Assembly: GCA_947853365.1 (NCBI GenBank)
Contig: CANTWQ010000021.1
Span: 1-18,368 of the forward strand
Reading direction: 5' to 3'
Length of the DNA: 18,368 bases
From: an uncultured Bacilli bacterium
GTDB lineage: Bacteria > Bacillota_I > Bacilli_A > RF39 > UBA660
Notes under the pieces: model-generated
What the model was told of the DNA's origin: nothing
The model's input: the letters and a program-made list of their open reading frames with translations, nothing else
The model's database searches: none
Made by a program: the position numbers and the translations under genes
Shown here: piece after piece, positions 6,299 to 12,592 of the stretch
How positions within the stretch are numbered: the first letter of the stretch is position 1
How the letters are laid out: the number at the start of each line of letters is the position of its first letter

Positions 6299-8854
6299 AT
6301 GGCCAAAAAGAAAGAAACACAACAAATCATCGAGAAGATTTATCATTATTCTTTGGAAGAAATCATGGGAGAACGGTTTGGAAGATATTCGAAATATATC
6401 ATTCAAGATCGGGCTATTCCCGATGTTAGAGATGGATTAAAGCCAGTCCAAAGACGGATCTTATATTCGATGTATAAGGAAAAGAATACTTTTGATCGTC
6501 CTTATCGAAAAAGTGCCAAGACGGTTGGAGATGTCATTGGTAATTTCCATCCACATGGAGATAGTTCTATTTATGATGCGATGGTGCGAATGAGTCAAGA
6601 TTGGAAAAGTAGGTATCCTTATATCGATATGCATGGAAATAATGGTAGTATCGATGGTGATAGTCCTGCGGCATATCGTTATACGGAAGCAAGGCTTTCG
6701 AAAATTTCTCAAGAATTATTGAAAGATATCGATAAAAACACGGTCATGTTTGCGCCGAACTTCGATGATACTTTGCTGGAACCGACGGTATTACCGGCCA
6801 AATTTCCGAATTTATTGGTGAATGGTTCTACTGGTATTTCGGCTGGATATGCCACGAATATTCCACCACATAATCTAGGAGAAGTGATCGATGCAACCAT
6901 TCATCGGATCGATAATCCGAATTGTCGCCTAGAAACTTTGATGGAAATTGTGAAGGGACCGGATTTCCCAACGGGAGGTATTGTCGAAGGAAAAAATGGG
7001 ATTCGGCAAGCGTTTGAAACCGGTAAAGGGAAAGTCATCATTCGTAGTCGTACTTCTTTTTTAGAAGAAAAAGGCAAATTGTCCCTCATCATCGAGGAAA
7101 TCCCTTTTGAAGTAAATAAAGCTGCTATGGTACGAAAAATCGATGAAATTCGAATCGACAAAAAAATTGATGGAATTTTGGAAGTACGCGATGAATCTGA
7201 TCGTGATGGCCTTCGTATTGCCATTGATCTAAAGAAAGATTGTAATCGTGAACTGGTTCTCAATTATCTTTTAAAAAATACGGATATGCAAGTGTCATAC
7301 AATTATAATATGATTGCCATCGATAATCGCCGGCCAAAACAATTAGGACTTATTGGTATTTTGGATGCTTATATCGCGTTTCAAAAAGAAGTGATTTTGA
7401 AACGGACGCAATTCGATTTACAAACGGCCAAAGCTCGCTTACATATCGTGGAAGGATTGATTCGTTGTTTATCCATTTTAGATGAAGTAATTCAAACGAT
7501 TCGTTCCAGTAAAAATAAAGCTAACGCGAAAGAAAATTTGGTACAAGCTTATGGGTTTACGATGGTGCAGGCAGAAGCAATTGTCGTTTTACAACTTTAT
7601 AAATTGACCAATACCGATGTGACTTTGTTAGAAGAAGAATTAGCCAAATTACAAAAAGTAGTGGCCGGTTTGGAATTGATTTTAGCAGATGAAGAGAAAT
7701 TAAAAAGTGTCATGAAAGAAGAACTTAGAAAAATCAAAAGAGAATACGCTCTTCCACGACTTACGGATATCAAAGAAGAAATTACGGAAATTAAAATTGA
7801 TTTATTAAAGATGATTCCCAAAGAGGATGTTGTTGTTACGGTTACCAAAGATGGTTATGTGAAACGGACGAGTTATCGCAGTTATCAATCCAATGCCGAA
7901 GAAATGACGTTAAAAGAGAATGACTATCTGCTCGGTTTCTTTGCGCAAAATACGTTAGACACCTTGCTTTTATTTACAAATATGGGAAATTATTTGTTCG
8001 TTCCTGTACATGAACTTCCGGATAGTAAGTGGAAAGAACTTGGAAAGCATATTAGCAATTTGATCAAAATCGAAGAAGAAGAGCAAGTCATTGCAGCAAT
8101 TCCGGTTTCTAATTTTGATTCTGCGCAAGAGATTACTATTGTTACGAAGTTGGGTATGATCAAGCGAAGTCGTTTACATGATTTTCAAGTATCTAGATAT
8201 TCGAAACCTATTTCTTGTATGAAATTAAAAGAGCAAGATGAGGTCGTTGCAGTCTTTACGACGGCCAAACCAGATATTTTCCTTGCGACCAAAACAGGCT
8301 ATGGTCTTTGGTTTGATCGGGAAGATATTCCAATTGTCGGATTGAAAACAGCGGGTGTGAAAGCAATGACCTTACGTGATGATGAAATTGTATCGGCATG
8401 TAATTTTGATGGACAAAACCAAGATTATATTACTGTTATTACTGAAAATGGTACTGGAAAACGCGTGAAATTACAAGAATTTGAGAAAACATCACGGGCA
8501 CGTCGTGGCTTGCTATTACTTCGTGAGGTGAAGAGAAACCCATATCATGTATTAAAAGTATTTACTTTGACGAGTAAAGATTATATTGGCTTGAAAGGGG
8601 AAGACATTACCAAGATCAAAACGACAGAAATTCCTATTTTAGATCGTTATTCTACGGGAAGTAACATTCATCATGGGGGGCTCTTAATCGATGCTTTTTG
8701 TTACCAAGATCATTTGATGACAAAAGATGATGATGAAGAAATGGACGTTTCTTCGAAAGAAACAAATGAAAAACCAGTACCGAAAAAAGAGAAGGTATCT
8801 TTAAAGGAAATTGATGATCGCTTGATGACAATTGACGATTTCCTTGACTTTTAA
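6299..8854 (+). CDS. parC: DNA topoisomerase IV subunit A (ParC)
   Basis: DNA cleavage and strand-passage subunit of topoisomerase IV. The 851-residue product has the winged-helix and tower domains of type IIA topoisomerases, with catalytic Tyr128 preceded by Arg127 in the family motif R-Y-T-E-A. The quinolone-determining loop HPHGDSSIYDAMV carries Ser89, Ser90 and Asp93, the residues usual in susceptible ParC, so no classic resistance substitution is seen here. The C-terminal beta-propeller contains the ParC-like MIKRSRLHDFQVSRYSKPIS, and the canonical GyrA box is replaced by a degenerate SRARRG, supporting ParC over GyrA. The last 60 or so residues are a charged Glu/Lys/Asp-rich tail. It starts at ATG 6299 behind AAAGGAAG. 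Confidence 0.95.
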   Translation: MAKKKETQQIIEKIYHYSLEEIMGERFGRYSKYIIQDRAIPDVRDGLKPVQRRILYSMYKEKNTFDRPYRKSAKTVGDVIGNFHPHGDSSIYDAMVRMSQDWKSRYPYIDMHGNNGSIDGDSPAAYRYTEARLSKISQELLKDIDKNTVMFAPNFDDTLLEPTVLPAKFPNLLVNGSTGISAGYATNIPPHNLGEVIDATIHRIDNPNCRLETLMEIVKGPDFPTGGIVEGKNGIRQAFETGKGKVIIRSRTSFLEEKGKLSLIIEEIPFEVNKAAMVRKIDEIRIDKKIDGILEVRDESDRDGLRIAIDLKKDCNRELVLNYLLKNTDMQVSYNYNMIAIDNRRPKQLGLIGILDAYIAFQKEVILKRTQFDLQTAKARLHIVEGLIRCLSILDEVIQTIRSSKNKANAKENLVQAYGFTMVQAEAIVVLQLYKLTNTDVTLLEEELAKLQKVVAGLELILADEEKLKSVMKEELRKIKREYALPRLTDIKEEITEIKIDLLKMIPKEDVVVTVTKDGYVKRTSYRSYQSNAEEMTLKENDYLLGFFAQNTLDTLLLFTNMGNYLFVPVHELPDSKWKELGKHISNLIKIEEEEQVIAAIPVSNFDSAQEITIVTKLGMIKRSRLHDFQVSRYSKPISCMKLKEQDEVVAVFTTAKPDIFLATKTGYGLWFDREDIPIVGLKTAGVKAMTLRDDEIVSACNFDGQNQDYITVITENGTGKRVKLQEFEKTSRARRGLLLLREVKRNPYHVLKVFTLTSKDYIGLKGEDITKIKTTEIPILDRYSTGSNIHHGGLLIDAFCYQDHLMTKDDDEEMDVSSKETNEKPVPKKEKVSLKEIDDRLMTIDDFLDF

Positions 8855-8911
8855 AGAAGAAATCCATACAACATTTTCCAAACGAACGCATACATTATGA
8901 TAGGTGATAAT

Positions 8912-9292
8912 ATGTCCAAGGAAACGTTTAAAGGATTTGTAAGAAATCATCCAATTCTTGTTTCGTATGTCAATCGTGGGGAGATGACATGGCAAAAATT
9001 TTATGAAATGTATGATATGTATGGTGAAAATAGTGTTATTTGGGATCCGTATCAATTACAGGAAAAGAGAAAAGCAGAAAATACGAATCAAGCATCTGCT
9101 TCTTCCGTCAATGAGACGGCGACCTTCAAAGATTTGTTACAATTTGTGAAACATATGGATTTAGAAACGGTTCGGCGCGGCATCGATGGTGTCCAAAAAG
9201 CCATCGGCCTTGTCCAAGAGTTAAGTAATCATAAGCCAGTACCAGAAAAAAGATATGAGCCACGACCGATGTATAAATATTTTGAGGACTAA
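8912..9292 (+). CDS. ylbD: YlbD-like protein (putative spore coat family)
   Basis: A 126-residue protein resembling B. subtilis YlbD, annotated as a putative spore coat component (YlbD_coat family). The diagnostic N-terminal block is FKGFVRNHPILVSYVNRGEMTWQKFYE (given in part: residues 6-32), followed by a Ser/Ala/Asn linker near residues 55-70 and a helical part with DLLQFVKHMDLETVRRGIDG. It has no signal peptide and no membrane segment. ATG 8912 is preferred to the in-frame ATG at 8897 because AGGTGAT lies four bases before it. The gene overlaps ylbE by one base (TAATG), as expected for translational coupling. The spore-coat role is known only as a family annotation; in this organism it is unproven. 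Confidence 0.82.
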   Translation: MSKETFKGFVRNHPILVSYVNRGEMTWQKFYEMYDMYGENSVIWDPYQLQEKRKAENTNQASASSVNETATFKDLLQFVKHMDLETVRRGIDGVQKAIGLVQELSNHKPVPEKRYEPRPMYKYFED

Positions 9293-9513
9293 TGATATTA
9301 CCGGTACAAATAAAAATACGGAATGATCCAAGACTCTATCAATATTTACGAGAAAAATCTTACTGGTACAAAGAATTAAACCGTAATAGTAATGCGATTT
9401 TGCAAATGGAACAAGAAATGAAGGAACGCTATCAGTTGACGGCGTTAGATAAAATCAATCAATTGTCGAAACAATTGGAATTGGTACGTTCTTTTATGGA
9501 TATGATGAGATAA
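9292..9513 (+). CDS. ylbE: YlbE-like protein
   Basis: A 73-residue protein of the YlbE-like family, of unknown function. The conserved core is seen in NDPRLYQYLREKSYWYKELNRN (residues 11-32, abbreviated here: the RxxxYWYKELNRN part aligns with the REQPIWYRTLTRNP part of B. subtilis YlbE as I remember it). The rest is a helix rich in Gln, Glu and Leu ending in MDMMR. It is translationally coupled to ylbD by a one-base overlap, and its stop codon lies inside a terminator stem. The order ylbD, ylbE, ylbF-like, rsmD is the B. subtilis order, although here a 655-base gap separates ylbE from the ylbF-like gene. Confidence 0.85.
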   Translation: MILPVQIKIRNDPRLYQYLREKSYWYKELNRNSNAILQMEQEMKERYQLTALDKINQLSKQLELVRSFMDMMR

Positions 9514-9530
9514 GTTTTTATCTCTTTTCT
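9507..9530 (+). terminator. Rho-independent terminator overlapping ylbE stop
   Basis: Stem GAGATAA (9507-9513) pairs perfectly with TTATCTC (9518-9524) around a GTTT loop, followed by TTTT-C-TTTT. The left arm includes the last codons and the stop of ylbE. Confidence 0.88.
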
Positions 9531-9548
9531 TTTGTATCATAGGAAGGT
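9530..9548 (+). repeat. 19-base block shared with 12589-12607
   Basis: TTTTGTATCATAGGAAGGT differs at two positions from the block at 12589-12607. Both copies sit just after a terminator and just before a region holding a TnpB relic, so they may be the remains of a common left end of an IS200/IS605-type element. The similarity stops soon after the block. Confidence 0.45.
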
Positions 9549-9645
9549 CATACTCAAAATTGAGACAGAAAAGAGAAGGACAATGTATTATAAATCAAGA
9601 GAAGAAACGATTTATAAAAGGAAGAGAGAAAGTTTTGTCATTTGC

Positions 9646-9674
9646 TTGACGGACGTACATTTGTTTGCTATATT
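9646..9674 (+). promoter_or_regulatory. Strong promoter with LexA-like box, no intact gene
   Basis: TTGACG (9646-9651), a 17-base spacer and TGcTATATT with the -10 at 9669-9674. The spacer contains CGTACATTTGTTTG (9654-9667), which fits the Bacillus LexA box consensus CGAACRNRYGTTYC apart from three positions. A good ribosome binding site (AAAGGAGG, 9694-9701) and ATG 9703 follow, but the frame stops after three codons. Either the gene behind this promoter has been deleted or the match is fortuitous. Confidence 0.5.
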
Positions 9675-9748
9675 TTTGTTAAACAGGAACAGCAAAGGAG
9701 GAATGATTATATAAATATCTATAAAAGTTATTAGTTCGAAATTGAATC

Positions 9749-9964
9749 TGTCCAAGATGTAGAAGTGATCATGATAGAGAGATCAATGCGAGTCAAAACA
9801 TATTATTTGAAGGAATAAAGAAATATAGGAAAGCGTTTATATAGTAATAAAAATAAGAAAAAATAAAAATCTACGGCAGTGACTGTCGGATGTGAAGTCT
9901 GTGGAGAATGGAGAATACGCTATCGATGAAGCAGAAAGCCCAGATGGTAACGACTGGGATATGA
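9749..9964 (+). pseudogene. tnpB: Decayed 3' end of an IS200/IS605-type tnpB
   Basis: TnpB is the RNA-guided nuclease of IS200/IS605-type elements. From 9749 the frame reads CPRCRSDHDREINASQNIL and then FEGIKKYRKAF, which matches the TnpB C-terminal zinc finger (CxxC) and the last RuvC motif (DRDxNAxxNIL). Several in-frame stops follow. The same frame resumes at 9923 with SMKQKAQMVTTGI and a stop, a typical TnpB ending, while TVGCEVCGE is read in another frame from 9879, showing frameshift decay. A small hairpin (CCCAG 9939-9943 with CTGGG 9954-9958) at the end is where such elements usually carry the right end and the 3' part of the guide RNA. No N-terminal half is recognisable upstream. It is non-functional as a protein gene. 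Confidence 0.85.
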
Positions 9965-9993
9965 AAACTTATTTTCCTTTTGTTCTAGGAAGA

Positions 9994-10002
9994 TGATACA
10001 AT
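9994..10002 (+). promoter_or_regulatory. Extended -10 promoter of the ylbF-rsmD unit
   Basis: TGaTACAAT, the same extended -10 as used before the phosphohexomutase gene, with only a weak T-rich -35 near 9974. Predicted start near 10009, giving a leader of about 160 bases, far longer than the other units in this window. Confidence 0.6.
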
Positions 10003-10008
10003 AGTAAT

Positions 10009-10168
10009 AGATGGGGGCGCCAGTTCGGCATTTATTATATCGTTGGTAGGATGCCGGTATGATAATTTCTAGCAAGGAGCCATTGGTTAGCCTTAGAACC
10101 AAAATCGAAGGTATGGGCTTTCTCTCACGAGATAAGAAAGAGAGGTGTAGTCGAGTCGTCTACTCGAC
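10009..10168 (+). promoter_or_regulatory. Long structured 5' leader of ylbF-rsmD, possible cis-regulatory RNA
   Basis: About 160 bases without a coding frame. Helices that can be drawn: TCGGCAT (10025-10031) with ATGCCGG (10051-10057); GGAGCC (10076-10081) with GGCTTT (10116-10121) enclosing TTGGTT (10083-10088) with AACCAA (10097-10102); and GTCGAGT (10150-10156) with ACTCGAC (10162-10168) directly before the ATG. CTTTCT (10118-10123) can pair instead with AGAAAG (10135-10140), next to the likely Shine-Dalgarno AGAGAGGTG, so two structures exclude each other. A ylbH leader motif has been described upstream of rsmD in bacilli; I cannot confirm that this is the same. No T-box, tRNA or known riboswitch core was recognised. 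Confidence 0.5.
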
Positions 10169-10477
10169 ATGACGATGGAATTAGAAGATAAGATAAGAAA
10201 ACATCTGGATCAGATGGAAGATTGGATGACAGAAAGTCAATTACAAAAACGAAAAGATGCGTTGTTAACTGAGATTACCAAAGATCCTAATTTGATGGAT
10301 TTATTTTGGCAGCTTTCTCGAAGAGAAGATTATTATGATGCTTCTTACCAAGCTTTAAAAAAGGAATACTTTATGCATCCTTTGATTCGTTCTCTTAGTG
10401 ATATTGAAAATACGTTGTTTTATTGTAAGTTACAAATACGAAAACAGTTACAACAGTTTTTGAATGAGGTGAGATAG
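10169..10477 (+). CDS. YlbF-like protein
   Basis: A 102-residue, Lys/Glu/Gln-rich helical protein without signal or membrane segments. The C-terminal part, DYYDASYQALKKEYFMHPLI followed by RSLSDIENTLFYCKLQIRKQL, resembles the helical core of the YlbF/YmcA family, where small helices end in a phrase like P-x-x-x-x-x-x-x-E-N-x-L. In B. subtilis YlbF is part of the Y-complex with YmcA and YaaT, which affects RNase Y-dependent mRNA maturation, competence and sporulation. Synteny supports the call: it follows ylbD-ylbE and abuts rsmD (stop 10475-10477, next ATG 10478). It lacks the Cys/Gly-rich tail of B. subtilis YlbF and is shorter. The start may be ATG 10169 or ATG 10175; a 7-bp hairpin lies between the Shine-Dalgarno and the start. 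Confidence 0.6.
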   Translation: MTMELEDKIRKHLDQMEDWMTESQLQKRKDALLTEITKDPNLMDLFWQLSRREDYYDASYQALKKEYFMHPLIRSLSDIENTLFYCKLQIRKQLQQFLNEVR

Positions 10478-11032
10478 ATGAAAATTATTTCTGGTCGCTT
10501 TAAAGGCAGGACGATTGCGGGATATCATTTGCAAGGAACGAGACCGACGATGGATCGGGTGAAAGAGTCTATGTTTTCGATGATTCAGGCGAAGGTTCCC
10601 GATAGTTTGATTTTAGATTTGTTTGCTGGTAGTGGTTCCCTTGGATTTGAAGCGTTAAGTCGCGGAGCCAAACATTGTTGTTTTGTCGATCATAATCCGA
10701 AATGTATCAAGCAAATGAAGAAGACGGCGGATTTGATTTCTTGTCAAGATCTTTGTACTTTTATGCTTTTAGATTATCAAAGGGCGCTTACGGTATTGAA
10801 AGAACAGAAACTGACGTTTTCTCTTGTTTTTTTGGATCCTCCTTATGAAAAAAAGATTTTACCTTCTATTCTCGTTCGTTTGCGAGAAGATGCTTTGTTG
10901 GCGAATGATGGGATTGTTATCGTGGAAATGGAAGAAAATTATTTTTCTTGTGATGTTCCTGGTTTTATTCGCATCAAAGAAAAGAAATATGGTTCTAAAT
11001 ATGTTGCTTTGTTTTGCTTAAAATCAGATTGA
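10478..11032 (+). CDS. rsmD: 16S rRNA (guanine966-N2)-methyltransferase RsmD
   Basis: Methylates N2 of G966 in 16S rRNA during 30S assembly using S-adenosylmethionine. The 184-residue length is typical. Seen: the RsmD N-terminus KIISGRFKGRTI, the conserved TRPTMDRVKESMF (21-33), the SAM-binding loop LDLFAGSGSLG (46-56), and the catalytic DPPY motif (Asp120-Tyr123). It begins immediately after the ylbF-like stop codon with GAGGTGAGA as ribosome binding site, so the two are cotranscribed from the leader promoter. In B. subtilis (where it is called YlbH) the next gene is coaD; here a surface-protein gene follows instead, and coaD is not in the window. Confidence 0.94.
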   Translation: MKIISGRFKGRTIAGYHLQGTRPTMDRVKESMFSMIQAKVPDSLILDLFAGSGSLGFEALSRGAKHCCFVDHNPKCIKQMKKTADLISCQDLCTFMLLDYQRALTVLKEQKLTFSLVFLDPPYEKKILPSILVRLREDALLANDGIVIVEMEENYFSCDVPGFIRIKEKKYGSKYVALFCLKSD

Positions 11033-11051
11033 TTCCTATTTGCTTTTTTTT
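11022..11051 (+). terminator. Weak terminator candidate after rsmD
   Basis: AATCA (11022-11026) pairs with TGATT (11030-11034) across the rsmD stop, and a run of eight T occurs at 11044-11051. The stem is short and separated from the T run by nine bases, so it is doubtful. Confidence 0.3.
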
Positions 11052-11068
11052 CTAAATTTTACTATAAT
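11040..11068 (+). promoter_or_regulatory. Promoter of the pilin-like surface protein gene
   Basis: TTGCTT (11040-11045), a 17-base spacer and a perfect TATAAT (11063-11068). The predicted start near 11075 leaves an 11-base leader beginning with AGGTGG. Confidence 0.65.
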
Positions 11069-11085
11069 GATAATAGGTGGATGCT

Positions 11086-12573
11086 ATGAAAAAGAATCAA
11101 AAAGGGTTTGCCATTACGGTCATGTTATATTCTGTCTTGGCTTTAGCGACATTGGTTCTCGTTTTGATATTAACGACCATGTCTGCGACACGTAAAAATA
11201 ATTCTAATTTGATCGATCATATCAAAGATGATTTGAATAATGCTAGTTATGGTACCGAAACTACTTTTACCTATACTGGAGATGTGAGCGAATATACGGT
11301 AGGACGGGAAGGCTATTATCGGATTCGATTATGGGGGGCATCGGGTTCTAGAGGCTCTGGTGGCGATATTACTGGTGTTGCGGGAAAAGGTGCTTATACC
11401 GAGGGAATTATCTATCTCTACGCTGGAGATCAACTTTATTTCTATCTTGGTGAAAGGGGAAATGGTGGTTGTAGTAATTATTTAGAATGTAGTAGTCTTG
11501 CCTTTAATGGTGGCGGGCTTGGTGGTTATTTTACATCTCCTCTCACTTATCGTTTTGCAAGTGGCGGCGGAGCGAGTGATGTGCGTTTGGTTCGCGGAAA
11601 CTGGAACGATGATTTGTCATTGCGGAGCCGCATTATGGTAGCCGCAGGGGGAGCCAGTGGGGATGATCTCTACAGTGGTGGTGATGGTGGAACTTTAATC
11701 GGTGTAGACGGTTATACGAGTACTGGTGGTAGCATTGCTGGTGGTGGTGGAAGCCAAATTAGCGGTGGTAGTAGTGGTACCAATCCTGGAGGATTTGGTT
11801 ATGGTGGCGATGGAATGATTCCGGATTCGACGAATCAAAATTGTAACGATGCCTTCGGTGGTGGCGGTGGCTATTACGGCGGCGGTGGTGGTCAAAGTGG
11901 GACTACAAATCAGCCGACCGATGCCACGGGGACTTGCGCGATTCGTGGTTATGCTGGTGGCGGTAGTTCTTTCATGAGTGGTTATGCCGGTGTCGATGCC
12001 ATTACGGACGATACCTCATCCATTGTCCATTCTCACAATACTTTACATTATAGTGGTAAATATTTTTTGGCAGGTCAGATGCGTTCTGGAGAAAACGAAG
12101 GAAATGGTTTGGCAAGCATTCAATACGTTGGCACAGAATTACAGCGAAAAAACAGTCAGTTGAACGACATTCGTTATATTCGTGATTGTATTTCCGGCAA
12201 TAATATCGAAAGTACAGCCGATTGGGTAGAAATACAGGCCATTGCCGATGGTAGCAATGTTGCTTATCAAAAAAGTGCTTCTCTCTCAAGCAGTGCCTCG
12301 AGTAATCATGGTTCTAGTTATCTTACCGATGGTGATATTACGGATAGCAATTATACCCAAATATTGTCAGGTAGCAATCAGTGTGTCATTATTGATTTGG
12401 GTGATACATATGATTTAGATGAAGTAGCAGTATGGCATCGTTATCGCGATGAAAGAAGTTATAACAATCATATTTTAACGGTATCCAAAGATAATATCAA
12501 TTGGATTACGTTAGTCAATCAGGCGACCAGTACCCACGATAGCAATGGTATTCGGTTTAACGCTTATTACTAG
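11086..12573 (+). CDS. Pilin-like, glycine-rich and discoidin-like surface protein
   Basis: A 495-residue secreted or surface protein in three parts. First, a class III-like prepilin N-terminus: KKNQKG before Phe8, then a hydrophobic helix to about residue 33 (FAITVMLYSVLALATLVLVL). Cleavage after Gly7 would put Val, not the usual Glu, at mature position 5. Second, a glycine-rich domain at about 62-349 with the order EGYYRIRLWGASG, GAYTEGIIYLYAGDQLYFYLG, FNGGGLGG, SGGGASDVRL, SRIMVAAGGASG and GGGGGYYGGGGG-like runs, resembling the Gly_rich family related to the ALK/LTK extracellular domain. Third, residues 358-495 look like an F5/8 type C (discoidin) domain: NVAYQKSASLSSS, YLTDGDITD, CVIIDLGDTYDLDEVAVW, LTVSKDNINWITL. 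Six cysteines after the helix could form three pairs. ATG 11086 is chosen because AGGTGG precedes it. A carbohydrate- or surface-binding role is inference. Confidence 0.82.
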   Translation: MKKNQKGFAITVMLYSVLALATLVLVLILTTMSATRKNNSNLIDHIKDDLNNASYGTETTFTYTGDVSEYTVGREGYYRIRLWGASGSRGSGGDITGVAGKGAYTEGIIYLYAGDQLYFYLGERGNGGCSNYLECSSLAFNGGGLGGYFTSPLTYRFASGGGASDVRLVRGNWNDDLSLRSRIMVAAGGASGDDLYSGGDGGTLIGVDGYTSTGGSIAGGGGSQISGGSSGTNPGGFGYGGDGMIPDSTNQNCNDAFGGGGGYYGGGGGQSGTTNQPTDATGTCAIRGYAGGGSSFMSGYAGVDAITDDTSSIVHSHNTLHYSGKYFLAGQMRSGENEGNGLASIQYVGTELQRKNSQLNDIRYIRDCISGNNIESTADWVEIQAIADGSNVAYQKSASLSSSASSNHGSSYLTDGDITDSNYTQILSGSNQCVIIDLGDTYDLDEVAVWHRYRDERSYNNHILTVSKDNINWITLVNQATSTHDSNGIRFNAYY

Positions 12574-12592
12574 AAGCAAATGCTTCTTTTTT
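12572..12592 (+). terminator. Rho-independent terminator overlapping the pilin-like gene stop
   Basis: AGAAGCA (12572-12578) pairs with TGCTTCT (12581-12587), realistically as a 6-bp stem with an AAAT loop, followed by six T. The stop codon (12571-12573) overlaps the left arm. Confidence 0.82.

Noticed and set aside
6553..6590. Quinolone-resistance substitution in ParC
   Set aside because: The loop has Ser89, Ser90 and Asp93, the residues usual in susceptible Gram-positive ParC.
3812..8854. Gyrase subunits gyrB and gyrA
   Set aside because: LRGKVINTEKA and the C-terminal tail of subunit B, and the absent canonical GyrA box plus ParC-like propeller of subunit A, indicate topoisomerase IV.
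8855..8911. Terminator or promoter between parC and ylbD
   Set aside because: No stem with a T tract, and the nearest -10-like sequence (TATGAT, 8896-8901) would start transcription only a few bases from the ylbD start codon with no -35.
9532..9714. 60-residue open frame, Lys/Arg-rich at its start, in the ylbE-ylbF gap
   Set aside because: No ribosome binding site at its start, no recognisable domain, and it runs through the promoter and Shine-Dalgarno region at 9646-9701 and the TnpB relic area; best seen as chance.
9920..10102. 60-residue open frame on the minus strand
   Set aside because: It lies antisense to the TnpB relic end and the leader, with no start signals or similarity.
9965..10168. 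TnpB guide RNA (omega RNA) extending through the whole leader
   Set aside because: The TnpB 3' end already carries its terminal hairpin at 9939-9958, and a separate good promoter follows at 9994; the region after it is better explained as a host leader.
10009..10168. tRNA, T-box or SRP RNA
   Set aside because: No cloverleaf with a GTTCRA T arm, no T-box consensus and no SRP Alu/S-domain core could be found.
11695..11895. Minus-strand Thr/Ala-rich frame within the pilin-like gene
   Set aside because: It is the antisense shadow of Gly-rich codons (GGT/GGC read backwards as ACC/GCC), not a gene.
11600..11960. Tandem GGTGGT-type repeats as a CRISPR or satellite array
   Set aside because: The repeats are irregular and in frame, encoding Gly runs of the glycine-rich domain; there are no spacers of uniform length.
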